From the NCBI GenBank assembly GCA_928212115.1, contig CAKMRJ010004445.1, positions 81,344,870-81,408,869 of the forward strand: DNA of 64,000 bases, given 5' to 3'. Positions 22,046 through 34,405 of this stretch are shown here, piece after piece. The notes below the pieces were generated by a model. The model worked only from the letters and a program-made list of their open reading frames with translations. It was not told the DNA's origin and searched no databases. This stretch comes from Lactuca virosa (Eukaryota; Streptophyta; Magnoliopsida; Asterales; Asteraceae). How positions within the stretch are numbered: position 1 is the first letter of the stretch; every line of letters begins with the position of its first letter. A program made the translations under genes and the position numbers.

Positions 22046-24637
22046 GAAAAAACTTCATGAATGGTCCATGTGGTATTCAAAAAGGTCAAGTTAAATCCTT
22101 AACTTTTTAGGCCATCAACGTCGGTCGTTGTTGTTTAAAAATTTTTATCAGATGGTCCTTATGGCTAACGTCGTTAGTTCTTTGTTGTTAAGTCTAACTA
22201 ATGTGAGGGTAAAATGGTCTTTTCCATACTATAGGGACCATTCTTGAAGTTTTGTCTGATTTTATTAATAAACAAATAGAAAAAAACCCCACTACCCCCA
22301 CCATGTAGCACCTCCTCCTCTTCACTATACTCGACACCCACCACAGAACTGCCGCCACCCTCCGTCTTTTTTTTTATTTGTTTATTTATTTAGGGTTTTT
22401 GGTGGGCATATCACATGAGCTTTAGAAGCAACTGTCTCTTTTGGGGTATCATATGTATCTTTTGTAGTCTAACATAAGATTAGAACAAGTCATAAGTTCA
22501 TCAAGAACAATATATGGAATTATGTAACAATCAAAATAGGTTGAACACAAACCTCATGAGAATGACACTTTGTTTCGGAAGAAAAGTTTGATCCACCATT
22601 GTCACTTCTTTCATGTGTAACAACTAACAATATCATCAACAACAATACCATTGTCATCTTGGGAAGAAGGCTGCACCTGAATTTCTGGTGGAGGTGGATC
22701 CTCCTTGGGCACTGAGGGCCTCTAATATTGGGTGAAATTAGTCACTGGATTCTCTAGTGCATAGCGTGGACCAGCAGAAGTTTTAGTTGCAGCAACAACC
22801 ATTTTAGCAAACCAATCTCAAAATCTCAAATATCTGGTTAAACAACATACACGTTACTATTGTAGCAAACAGATGAAATTTAACTTGCAAAACTTTACAA
22901 TTAACAACTGAATATGAATGTAAATAACATATAACTCATGCATTAGAATTAATGAGAACAAACCCAACAACCTTGTTGTTGCTAACTTGACATTTTATCA
23001 AAGGGTTATGAAACCGATCATACATTCATACTCGGAATCATCAATACCATCATCACACAACAGTTTCAGTTTCATACACATCTGATGCTTGTTATCAATA
23101 GTTGCAGTTTGTTCAAGAATCATTACCCCTTTTAACTTCTAATCAACTAATTCAATATTTCGCTCTTTTGTTTGATTGTAATCGACAACACTATGGATCG
23201 CAGATTCCACCTTGGGCTTAATAATAAACATAAGCAGCCTTTTCAACACCACCAAACTCATCCTCTGGTGACTTCACTACCGATCCGACGAGACTCAAGC
23301 TTTCGTCATCATTCTTTTCAATACCATCATCACATAACAGCTTCGCACCAATAACTGCATTTTCGTCAGGAATCATTGTGGTTTGGCTTGATTTCTGATC
23401 CATCGAATCAGTATTTCCCTCTTTTGTTTGATTGTATTCAACAACACTAGGGCTGACAGATTCCGCCATTGGCTTAAAATCATCGTATTCACCAAACTCT
23501 TCCTCCGATTAGTGCACCACCGATCCAACGTCATTGAAGCGTATAATCTCTGCATCATGATTATTCTTAAACACTACTTGTTTCATTTTCAATGGCATGC
23601 CAATGGCCATGGTGGTGGGGTAGTGGGGTTATTTTTTTATTATTATTAATTAGTTTATAACTTGTGGAAACCACACAATGGCGAATCTAGAACAAAATAT
23701 TATGAGAACAACATTTGTGGGGGATCAGGTCAGGTCCTGTATGATTTAATGAAATATAACAGAAAAAATCAACCACATTAAGTGAAGCCGATAAAAAAAA
23801 TCAACAACATTTGTGGGAGATCAGGTCAGGTCCTGTATGATTTAATGAAATATAACATAAAAAACCTATCATGCACCACCAAATAAAATTTTAAAAAAAC
23901 CGACTGAAATATAACTGAAAAAACCGAACGATTTAATGGAAAACTAGTTGATTATTAGTGCATCGATACCATATTGTTTGATAAAAACCATATAATATAT
24001 TTAACCATATATATTTAACAACACAATTGTCCCTTGTAACTTATTTTTTTCTCCTTTTAAAATAGTTTTTAAGACATTTAAAAAACAAAAAAAAACTCAA
24101 GGTAGGTTCATTATTTTTTTTAAGATAGTTTCTAATTTTTGTGGTATATATATTATAAATGAAATTGAAATTTTAGGTAGGTCCTAGGACCTACCTTCTT
24201 CTTTATTAGATACGCCATTGAAACCACGGTTATAAAATTAATTAAACTTTTATAATAGAAAATTATAATTATTACTCAATTATTTTAAATAAGTCATTTT
24301 AAATAAATTATTAATTAAGAGATATATCAAATTTTAAAGTTATTATAACTTCAAATTTAACGTATAATTAGAAAATGTAAGTTTGAATTTTGAAATGAGT
24401 TGCCTAATATATATCTACATGACACATGGCATAATATTAATGAAGAGTTGTATTATAATGACACTTGATAAAAATGTTTTGTACTTTCGAATGTTAGGAT
24501 TTAATTGAAAAACAAAAAACAAACGTCAGACGGCGTTAACCATAAGGACCATCCAAGGGACCAATGTTGATGAAGTAAAAATTTAAGGGTTGAACTCAAT
24601 TTTTTAGAAACCACATGATTATTTATAAAGTTTTTCC
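22046..24637. mobile_element. MULE (Mutator-like) element carrying gene fragments
   Basis: About 130-170 bp imperfect terminal inverted repeats, beginning G(A/G)AAAAACTT and containing GATGGTCCTTATGG and TAACG(T/C)CG, flank 2.6 kb. Both ends abut a perfect 9-bp duplication, TAATTATAA (22037-22045 and 24638-24646). The paralogous stretch at 50455-50480 has only one copy of this site and no insert, so the boundaries are confirmed internally. No MURA transposase is visible; the interior holds host-gene-like coding pieces on the minus strand. Confidence 0.85.
22600..23597 (-). pseudogene. Unrecognised gene fragments inside the MULE
   Basis: On the minus strand from 23597 the frame reads MKQVVFKNNHDAEIIRF, a TAA, then an acidic frame running to 23218. 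The pieces SEEEFGEYDD and SPEDEFGG, SVV(H/K), and LCDDGI show an internal repeat. A second, more decayed copy of the same unit follows at about 23030-23215 (LLCDDGIDDSEYE). Further down, 22803-22615 reads MVVAATKTSAGPRYALEN and then PKEDPPPPEIQVQPSS after one stop. I do not recognise the family. The position between MULE ends suggests captured exons. Confidence 0.5.
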
Positions 24638-24887
24638 TAATTATAATATGATAAAAGAATAAATAATCCTAAGAACAATCGGGTAATTTTAATAATTGGT
24701 TCAATTTTGTTCCAATCAAATCAAACTTTATATAACTAATTAATTTAGTTATATCCAATTGCGTTCGGTTCCATCTAATCCAATTCTATCCGGTACAATA
24801 ATATTTGACAACCACTGCCTAAAGATACTCTTTAACATTTAGTGTTATAACCAATTATAAAAAAAATGATTGAGATATTATAACATA

Positions 24888-25160
24888 CTAGTTTATAACA
24901 TGTGGAACCACAATTACTAAATTAAACTTTCATAATAGAAACTCAAAATTATTAATCAATTATTTTAATAAATTATTAATTAAGACATTTTTTCTAGTTA
25001 TATAAAATTTTAATCGTTGATTTAAATAAACAAATGAAATTATATCATCTTACAATATGTATTATTTTTTATTCTAATTTTATTTTAATTTAATGTAATT
25101 AAAATGTGAAATTTTAAATTTAAATTTTGAAATAGAGAATTAAAAGGATGACAAATGGCA
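24888..25160 (-). mobile_element. Short Helitron-like insert
   Basis: On the minus strand the left end reads TGTGGTTCCACA (a perfect 12-base hairpin), then TGTTATAAACTAG, then T. Copies 2 (50700) and 3 (60830) of the block lack this piece, so it is an insertion of about 275 bp. A related stretch lies at 24226-24450 inside the MULE. The 5' end is uncertain. Confidence 0.55.
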
Positions 25161-25318
25161 CGACATTAATTAGGACTTTATTGATTTGAAATTTCATCAT
25201 CTGTTTGGATATAATCTTGATTAGAGTTCTATCACAGTGTTCGATGTGGTAAAGTGACGAGAGCTCTATTCAAAATCAAACTAAAATCTCCCGAAAACGG
25301 AGAAAATCTCAAAAAATC

Positions 25319-26270
25319 ATGAATAAGGGTGAAGACGATCGAATCATTGCGTTGCCAGATTGCTTGTTTCTTGAAATTCTCTCTTGTTTACCCACAACAA
25401 AAGACTCCATCAGAGCAGGTACACTCTCCAAACGATGGAACCATCTTTGGACTTTAGTTCCTAATTTAATTTTTATACATGATGGTAGTCACACATGGCC
25501 CGATTTCTCGTTATGCGTGGACAACATCCTAACTCAATGTCGCCAATTGAAGCTTAAAAATTCCAGGTGTACTGTTGAAGAGCTTAATTTAAGGTGCATT
25601 TCCTTAAATTAATGTTGAAGAGCTTAATTTAAGGTTACCTACCGATGTAATGTTGAAGAGCTTAATTTAAGGTTACCTACCGAGAAAGCAAAATTTTTGA
25701 TAGATCAAACTTTCTTGATCAACACATGTTTTACTGATCTGAAATTAAAAGATTGCATATTTACTCCAATTAGGATGATTAGTTGGAAAAATCTTAGGAG
25801 TTTGTGCATTTCCTATGGTAAGCTAAATGAAGATTTGATTGAAAAAAAAAATTATCCGGGAGTCCTCTGTTGGAAACTTTGGCTTTGAAATTGTGCTATT
25901 GTTTTAATAGAATTAATATTACATCAAAGAGTGCTAAGAAGTTGGTGTTATTTAGATACATGGATTTTGATAGTCCATTCGATGCCCATATTATCGAAAA
26001 TTGGGGTTTTATGTTCTATGGTATAATTTCTTTTGCTTTCACAATTTATGATTTTGTAGAATTCATATTATCATTAGTTTTATAGTAGTTTATTCACTAT
26101 CCTTTGGCAAACTTGTTTCAAGTATCCTTCTATTGTATTCTCAATCAATCAGTGATCCTAATATAATGTCATTTTCGTTGTCTTCTGACTTTTAGGTTCT
26201 TTCTTGTTTGCAAACTATAGGTTTCATATTCCCACCAGATATGAAGTTTCTAGTTGTTACGCATAACTAC
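25319..26270 (+). pseudogene. F-box/LRR gene copy 1, broken and cut by retroelements
   Basis: Clearly homologous to the intact copy at 50875. Its F-box (LPDCLFLEILSCLPTTKD...TLSKRWNHLWTLV) is open from an ATG at 25319, but the original upstream start has been lost by a small deletion. About 90 bp after the F-box are missing and replaced by three tandem copies of TGTTGAAGAGCTTAATTTAAG (25575-25680). Later frameshifts break the LRR part. Exon 2 begins at 26196 after an AG and stops abruptly at 26270, where the copia C sequence starts. Confidence 0.85.
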
Positions 26271-26733
26271 TTATTCGTAGATTTGATTGTATTTATATTT
26301 GGTAGTTATATTTTCCCCAATTATAGGGATATTTTATATTGTATAAATATACACATTGTGTATATCTATACATATGGTCGGTATGCATCCTGGAAGGATA
26401 ATTGTTGTTTTATGATTATCCTTACCAAATCAAAAGATAATTACCAATTGTTTGAATAATAAATTCCTTATTTGATAATATTTGATTATTTGAATTAATT
26501 ATTGAATTATCTTGTAAATAAATTTGATTAGGTCAAACTTAGATAATCATTAAATTAAATGTTTAATTTAAATTATTTGCTATTTGATCCTTGATGTTTT
26601 GAAAAGTTCAAAACTTGTCCTCAAGTTTTGAAATTTAAATTTTGTGATTAAATGTTTAATTTGAATTATTTAAATTTCAAACCCTAGAATTTTACAAGTT
26701 TTAAAATTCAACCTTATACTTTATAATATTATA

Positions 26734-26792
<59 letters not shown>

Positions 26793-27581
26793 TAACTTAA
26801 ACGCTAGTCTTGCCGTTAGTAGGCCTCATTCACGAAGCCGATCTATAAGAGGGGTATAAGGTTATGGCCTATAAAATGGCCGTTTAATGGGTGTCCACTC
26901 TCACCCACCGCTTCCTTGATTGGTGGAGGGTCGTTAGCCGAACGGGTAGGATAGGGCAACCCTTTCCTCATGAATAAGTATAAATGAATTATAAAAGTAA
27001 CTAAATGTTTTTACAAAATTCTCAATCTTAGTTACTTTAGGCAAAAATGAATTGATGCAATTCCATGAAATTACACTTTGTACCCTTGCTAAGACGTTAG
27101 TGGAGCGTGTGTGGTTAACCGGCACACTAATTGGGTTCTAAGAAAATGTGGCAAAGGGTGACTCATTGTTTGTCATAGTTCGATGGAGTGTGTGTGGTTA
27201 ACCGGCACATCGAATAGGTGACCGTAACAATGAGGGCACCATGTATATTTGCATGGTTATTCACACCCGCTTTGTGATCCTTGGCATCCCAGTCACAAAC
27301 TAGAGGGGCATATCGAGATTTAAACATGCCATTGAAAAGTTCAATGAATCTCAAAAGATCTAGGAATTTTCAATACATTTAAAACTTAATCTCTTTTTTG
27401 TTTTTCATGGTGGAAAATTAGTGAATCGTCATTCACTTACCTTCAAATTATTTACTTGTTAGATTATGACATCCATTTTCCAATTTGTAAATAGTGTTGT
27501 TGGATCCTAGTCCTAATTTCTCATTTGGGTGTTTAATTGGGGATTAATTTCTAATCAAACTTTGTTCTTTTTCCTTTTCAG
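26271..27581 (+). other. Leader region of copia C
   Basis: AT-rich non-coding DNA with a (TA)n run at 26736-26789. The motif GTGTGGTTAACCGGCACA occurs twice (27107 and 27192), giving a diverged duplication of about 85 bp. No LTR or primer site was identifiable. Confidence 0.45.
26736..26789. repeat. (TA)n microsatellite
   Basis: About 27 TA units. Confidence 0.95.
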
Positions 27582-28766
27582 ATGTCGAACAACAACAATG
27601 CTTCCGTCTCGAATTCCTCCGGCTCGTTCTCACTCATGAACTTGTGTGGGAGAGTGATTTTTGACGAGTCCAATTTGAATGATTGGATCCGCAACATCCG
27701 AATGGTCACTCGTTACGAGGACAAAGAGTATGTCCTCGATGAGAAGCTGAAGGAAATCAACATCAACACTGCCTCTGCTGAAGAGATCGCCGCTTTTGAG
27801 GCCCATGAGTGTGATGCCACAAAATTCCATTGCATCATGCTAGCGACCATGACTGCAGAACTCTAGAAGTCCTATGAGGACATGTATCCCTATGAAATGC
27901 ATCAAGACTTGCTGGACCGGTACCACCAAAGTGCGAGGCAAGAAAGGTATGAGATCATCACTTCGATGATCACTACCTGAATGGGTAATGGAGATTCCCT
28001 TACCGCTCATCTACAAAAGATGCAGAGATATGTTGATCGCCTGCTAAAGTTAAATGTTAACTTTGATGAAGAGCTGGCAATCGACATCATCCTTCACTCC
28101 TTGCCACCCTGCTATAACCAGTTCCGCATGACCTACCACATGAATAAGGAAGAGGTCACTTTGAGCAAGCTTCAAGGCTTGCTAAGGACTACTGAGAGCA
28201 ATCTCAAAGATAAGTCTGTTGCATCAAATCCAACTCTCGCTGCTGCCCCTGTCTTGGAAATAGGGCAAGGGAAGGGCAAGAAGAGGAAGGCTCCCTCAAA
28301 GAGCCACCACAAGGGAAAGTCCCACGATGGTACCTCTTCTAGTGGAACCAAGGCTGGTTCTACTAAACCCAACTCTAACACAAAGGAGGTAGAGTGCCAT
28401 CACTGCCACACGATAGGGCATTCGAAGAGAAGCTGCCCAGAATATCTGCAAGCTATCAAGGATGGGAAGATCAAGCCGTCCTTCGCAGGTATTTACACTA
28501 TCAAATCTAATGATTCATCGCATGCTATTTCTTGGGTTCTTGATACAGGATGTGGTTTTCACATATGTTCTGATTTGCCGGGACTAAGAAGAAATAGGGA
28601 TGTGGAGCGTGGGAAGATAAATCTAATCATGGGAAACAGAAGATCGTTGTCTGTCACCAAGATTGGAGTATATTCCTTAGTGCTTAGTAATGGATTAGGT
28701 TTAGATTTAAACAATTGTTGCTATTCGCCAGGTATGGCAAGAAACATCATTTCATGGTTTATATAA
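27582..28766 (+). pseudogene. gag: Copia C gag and protease, broken
   Basis: Starts at ATG 27582 (MSNNNNASVSNSSGSF). The Gag domain follows, then a lysine-rich stretch, a CCHC knuckle (CHHCHTIGHSKRSC) and a retropepsin site (WVLDTGCGFHICSDL). This is the layout of the TNT1-94-like copia gag. Two in-frame stops interrupt it (TAG at 27864-27866, and TGA just before the ATG at 27981). The protease end shifts frame near 28755. Confidence 0.88.
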
Positions 28767-31608
28767 ACAAGGATTTAGATATTCATTTGATAATGATAAA
28801 GGTTCTATTTATGCTTATCTTAATGGTGTTTTATATTTTGAAGCATTGCCTTGTAATGGAATATATGAAACGGTGATGATTGTAGATAACTTAGGAAATG
28901 ATGTATTGTGTGTTGATTCTTCCAATAGTATGGATAAAGCATGCTTGTAGCATTGACGTCTAGGACATGTCAACAAGAAACGCCTAGCCCAACACCAAAA
29001 GGATAGAGTGTTGGAGTCATTCGACCTTAGGGACGATGACGTGTGCGAGTCTTCTTTGCTTGGAAAGATGACCAAGTCACCCTTTCACTAGAACTTGTGA
29101 ATGGGGTGAGGGTTTATTCGATCTCATACACACCGATGTATGTGGGCCCTTTAGATCCACCACAAGAGATGCGGACCGCTTCTATGTAACTTTCACCGAT
29201 GATTATAGCAGATATGGGTATATCTACTTAATCAAGCACAAGTCAGAAACCTTTGAAAAGTTCAAAGAGTTTAAACAAGAAGTGGAGAATCGGTTGGGCA
29301 GGAAAATCAAGATGCTTCGATCCGATCGAGGAGGAGAGTACCTAAGTCTTGAATTCCATGACTATCTCAAGGAATGCAGAATCGTTTCGCAATTGACGCC
29401 ACCTAGGGCACCGCGGTTGAATGGTGTAGCTGAGAGGCGTAATCGAACCTTGCTAGACATGGTTCGTTCCATGATGAGTCGTGCTTCACTACCTATCTCA
29501 TTCTGGGGGTATGCCTTAGAGACTGACGCCCATATCCTTAATTAGTCCCTACGAAAAAGGTTGCCAAAACACCTCACGAGATGTGGACAGGGAAATCTCC
29601 CTCGTTGGCACATATTAAGGTTTGGGGTTGCGAGGCTTTCGTAAGACGAGAGAATCACGACAAGCTCGAACCTCGTAGTGAGCGATGTATTTTCATCGGC
29701 TACCCGCAGAAGTCCTTTGGATATCTCTTCTATAGAACGAGTGACAATGTTGTCTTCGTTGCGAGGCGAGGGGTTTTCCGAGAACGAGAACTCATAAGCC
29801 AAGGGGACAGTGGGAGGCAAATCGATCTTGAAGAGATTCAAGAGTCGAGCGATAAAGGAACCTCTAAAACTGGCACTCAACCCGAGGAGGAAACTCCGGT
29901 TGAACCGATTGACGAGTCCTTACCTCTTAGACGTTCCGAAAGAGTTAGGTTTCAACCCCAGTTATATGGTTTTCATATTACCAAAGAAGGGGATACGTAT
30001 ATTAGTGATAGTACACTAATAAATTTGGACGAACCTAACAGTTATAAGGAAGCCATGGTAGGCCCGGAGTCTGCAAAGTGGAAAGAGGCGATGGACAGCG
30101 AGATTCAGTCCATGTATGACAACCAAGTTTGGAATTTGGTTGACAATGTGCCACGTTGTAAGACGGTCGGGTGCAAATGGATCTTCAAGAAGAAGAACGA
30201 CATGGACGGGAATGTGGACACTTATAAGCCGCGATTGGTCGCGAAAGGTTTTACTCAAACTCCCGGAGTTGACTATGATGAAACCTTCTCACCAGTTGCA
30301 AAGATAAAGTCTATTAGAGTGATGCTGGCCATTGCTGCATTTCATGATTATGAAATATGGCAGATGGATGTCAAAACCGCTTTCCTTAATGGGAAGTTGG
30401 CTGAGGATGTTTACATGGCTCAACCAGAGGGTTTTTTCAATGCGAAGCATCCCAATAGAGTGTGTAAGCTTGAGAAGCCCATTTATGGACTTAAGCAAGC
30501 GTCTCGCAGATGGAATCTTTGTTTCGATGAGAAAGTCAAAGAGTTTGGTTTTCTACGAAGCGAAGATGAATCATGTGTATATGTCAAAGCCAGTGGGAGT
30601 ATAGTAAGCTTCCTCGTATTGTATGGCGACGACATACTCCTCATAGGAAACGACATCCCGACACTGCAGGAAGTGAAATCCTGGCTCGGGAAGTGCTTCG
30701 CTATGAAGGACCTCGGAGAGGCTGCCTATATTCTGGGAATAAGGATAGTGAGAAACAGAAGTAAGAAACTAATAGGACTTAGTCAGAACACTTACTTGGA
30801 CAAGGTACTAAAACGTTTTAGTTTGGAGAATTAAAAGAAGAGAGAGTTACCAATCCAAAGTAATGCCAAATTGAGTAAGACTCAAAGCCCGAGTACCGAT
30901 TTTGAGATAGCAGAAATGAGCCGAGTACCTTACGCTTCCGTAGTTGGCTCAATTATGTATGCTATGACTTGTACTCGCCCTGATGTGGCCTTCGCTTTGA
31001 GCATGGTCAGCAGATATCAAGGGAACCCTGGCAAAGCACATTGGACCGCAGTCAAGAATATTCTTAAGTACCTTCGAAGGACCAAGGAATAGTTTCTAGT
31101 CATCGGTGGGAGTGATGACTGAAAGGTGCAAGGGTACAGTGACGCCAGTTTTCAAACCGACAGGGACAACTACCGTTCACAGTCAGGCTGGGTCTTTACC
31201 TTAAATGGAGGAGTAGTAACTTGGAAAAGTTCCAAGCAAGAGACCATAGCTGATTCAACGTGCGAATCAGAGTACATTGAAGCGAGCGAAGCGTCAAAGG
31301 AGGCAATATGGTTGAAGAACTTCATTGGAGACCTTGGAGTTGTGCCGGCCATACAGGAGCCTATGGAAATTTTCTGTGATAATGAAGGAGCAGTTGCCTT
31401 GACCAAGGAACCGAGGGATCACGGCAGATCTCGACATATCGACAGAAAATATCACTTTCTTCGACATCGGGTGGAAGAAGGACTCCTCGTAGTAAAGAGG
31501 GTATTGTCAGAAGATAACCCAGCAGATCCGCTTACGAAGGGACTGAGCAGGGTTAAACACTTGCAGCACGCTAGGAGCATCGGGCTGAAGGACGATATTA
31601 GTTTAGAT
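28767..31608 (+). pseudogene. pol: Copia C integrase, reverse transcriptase and RNase H, broken
   Basis: After several stops near 28950-29120 the integrase core appears (RSDRGGEYLS, NGVAERRNRT; 29282-29545). A 417-residue frame at 29581-30834 holds the integrase tail and the reverse transcriptase (AKGFTQTPGVDYDETFSPVA, MDVKTAFLNG, KPIYGLKQAS). The catalytic box reads YGDD in place of the usual YVDD. Stops at 30832-30834, 31090-31092 and about 31121 split the RNase H (YSDASFQTDRDN, TCESEYIEA, RHIDRKYHF). The aspartates of the catalytic box remain, but the stops make it inactive. Confidence 0.9.
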
Positions 31609-31809
31609 TAGAAAGTTTAGAAACGTGTAATAGATAAATTGTAATTAACATTTGATGATTAAATAAAAGAGTATTATTTATTAGTAATGTTACTGTCTTA
31701 TGTTAATTATTTAACTATTGTTTCATTTTGCATGTTTTGACTTCCTATAATAAGAATTATTCAAATGGTCAACAGTCATTCATATGTTGGAAGTAGGTAT
31801 GAATGAAGT
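31609..31809 (+). other. 3' non-coding tail of copia C, first part
   Basis: CATGTTTTGACTTCC and GTTGGAAGTAGGTATGAA recur inverted at 35905-35965 in copia F. The stretch is cut at 31810 by the gypsy D LTR. Confidence 0.7.
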
Positions 31810-32961
31810 GTAACATCCCAAATTTCAGAAATATGATATAAGGGCTTAAAGTGTACATTGAGGAAGCTACTCGACGAGTAGGTCCGAGTACTCGTCGATT
31901 CGGAGCGGGATTTGGTCGCGAATTAAGTGACCAACTCGCCGAGTCGGAAGTTGGACTCGACGAGTTGGTGCTGGGAAGAGAAAACCCTAATCTTAGGGCC
32001 TGCACCCTATTTAAAGGACCTTAAGTCCTCACCTCAGCCTCTTTGTCACCCCTTGAGAGTCAGAAAACCCTAGAATCGTGTGTGAGCCTTTGGAGTGAAC
32101 TTGGAAGCTTTGGAAGGAGATTCTAGCAAAGAAGGCTTGTAGATCAAAGTGTAGAGCATCAATGGATTGGTGTAGATCCATAATCTACTTCAGCTTGGGC
32201 ACATTTTAGAGGTAACAAGTTGTTACATTGACTCTATTGCATTTATATCTATTCAAGAATGATATTTTGGGCCATTTTGGCATGTTAAGGATCTAATTCG
32301 GGTTAGGGGTCTAGATATGAGGTTGCTACATCAGATCTAGACTTGTCTTGGTCCAGAACCTCACAAAGTATCAGCCCTTGGCTTGTTGGTGAAGCATCAT
32401 TGTCTTAAACCTTAGCCCTAGAGTGATTTGGGCTTATAACTCCTTGTTTCCACGTAAAGTTTGCAACTTTACGTGAGAGTCATGCCCTAGAAGAGTGGAT
32501 CTACAGTTTGGAGCCCCTACAAGACTCGAAAAGCCTCTGCATGTATAAAGGACTGAAGAGACTCGGCGAGTCTGTTCTTGGACTCGGCGAGTCTGTTGAA
32601 GATAGGCATGAACTCGACGAGTTGGAGGAACAACTCGGCGAGTCTGTTGAAGATTGTCGTGGACTCGGCGAGTCTGTTCTTGGACTCGGCGAGTCAGAAC
32701 GCAAAACCCCAACCTCTTCTGGTTAAGACTCAGATCAGTGAGTTGAGTGGTGACTCAGTGAGTTGGACATGATAGGACTCAGAGATCGTTAAACTCGATG
32801 AGTCATGGAGTGACTCGGCGAGTCGAGTTATGATATAAGAGTTTTCTGAAGTTGGGAACTCGGCGAGTCGACGGGTTGACTCGGCGAGTAGAGTCAATCA
32901 GGAAGGTTGACTTTGGCCAGGACTTTGACTTTGACATGTTTGACCTTCAGGGGTGTTATGG
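31810..32961 (+). repeat. Gypsy D LTR, left part
   Basis: Begins TGTAACATCCC at 31810. It has the same plan as the gypsy A LTR, with many GACTCGGCGAGTC-type near-palindromes (31870-31970, 32560-32900) and an AAACCCTA-rich leader. Interrupted at 32961 by gypsy E and resumed at 45414. No internal gypsy D region is seen, so it may be a solo or truncated LTR. Confidence 0.72.
32560..32900. repeat. Array of GACTCGGCGAGTC near-palindromes
   Basis: Ten or more copies of (G)ACTCG(G/A)CGAGT in both phases, spaced about 13-35 bp apart. Confidence 0.85.
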
Positions 32962-34405
32962 TGAGACATCCCCATTTTTCACGGCCAAAAAAGACCGATT
33001 TTGTTTATGCTTGTTTAAAAATCAGAGTAACATTTTACATAAAAGTGTTGCGGAATTTGTTCCCAAAATAAAATATGATAAAGATTTATCAAAGCATTTC
33101 CGTAGAAATGTATTTCATTAAAAAGACTCGGGATGTCATGTTCGATACAGATCAAAATCATAAACAATACAATATAAGCCTTACTACATTATTTCATATC
33201 TACATGCCTATATCCGTAATCCCTCATCCAAAACATCACATCTATGCTCGAGCACCACTACCTGTAATACATGAAACTGAGTGGGTCAGGCTTGGGAGCC
33301 TGGTGAGCACATAGGGTTTTCAACCCACAATAAATAAGTTTATTAATTTCATCAATCAACAATAACCCGATTACCCGTTCCCGTTATCCTCACATTACGT
33401 CCCTAAAACACCTATCATAAGGGACCTAGACTAACGATCAACATCGAGATGGACACTACTGCCAAGGGGGTTCCTCAACAATAAATGTCCTAAAGGCAAC
33501 CATGGGGGGGATGGAGTACACCGGTGAACACATCGTTCACAAACTCCTACAGGTTGCGAGCCTGCTAGCGTTCCACTGGACTGTCTAGAAGAGTCTGTGG
33601 TCGTCATCTATACTCCGCTAGATGACTGGAATCAACAACAACAACATCGAGGTCTCTCATCATTTTATCACACATCATCTATTACATCTACCCATGTTTT
33701 ACCCCAACATTTTCGTAGATATAAAATACATATACAGTTTAAATCATTTAAAACATGTATAAAATCGTTCATCCAGCATAGACAGCAAGTATTCAGATAA
33801 TATGCACACATAGCACGTAATTTATAAAATACTTCATATCTATGTGTAAGATGAAAGTAACTATGCACTCACTTGAAAAGGTGGTGATTCCGAACTCAGA
33901 CAGCGCTTCGCTTCTAAAAATTATTTCCTTCGACGAAACTTAATATTATTACCACTAGAGTTTAGTCTATTATTCGCCGAGACTAATTAATAGTCTAGCT
34001 ATTATTACTATTATATAAGCGTTAAACAATACTTATATAACCCATAATAATAGTCCAAGTACTTATTATAAGTTCCTAATAACGTTACTATAATTAAATA
34101 AAAGCTATATTAAAAATAGCGTAGGCGTAGCTCACTTACAGCGGGTTTTATAGAAAACCGGGCTTTGCTTGGAGCAGCGTTCCCGAGCCGAAAAGCTCTT
34201 CTTCTCGGAGCCGTCGAGCACTCCGGGGCTTCCGCCTCGTGCTAGGGAGGTTCCCTAGGCTTTTCGGGGGGTTTCGGGGCTAGAGAGAGAGTAAAGAGAT
34301 GAAAGAATGAGAAAGGTGTGAAGAAAATGAGGGTGGGAGAGGTTCTATTTATAGGGTGAAAAATGGCTGAACTTGGTGCCACATGTCACCATCTAGTGGC
34401 AAGAC
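32962..34405 (-). repeat. 3' LTR of gypsy E, truncated
   Basis: Matches 43101-44554. It stops at AAGAC (34401-34405) where copia F was inserted; the remaining about 860 bp of this LTR are gone. Confidence 0.9.

Noticed and set aside
32434..32726. Open frames on both strands full of TRRV or LGESV repeats
   Set aside because: They arise from the GACTCGGCGAGTC array read in different frames and are not proteins.
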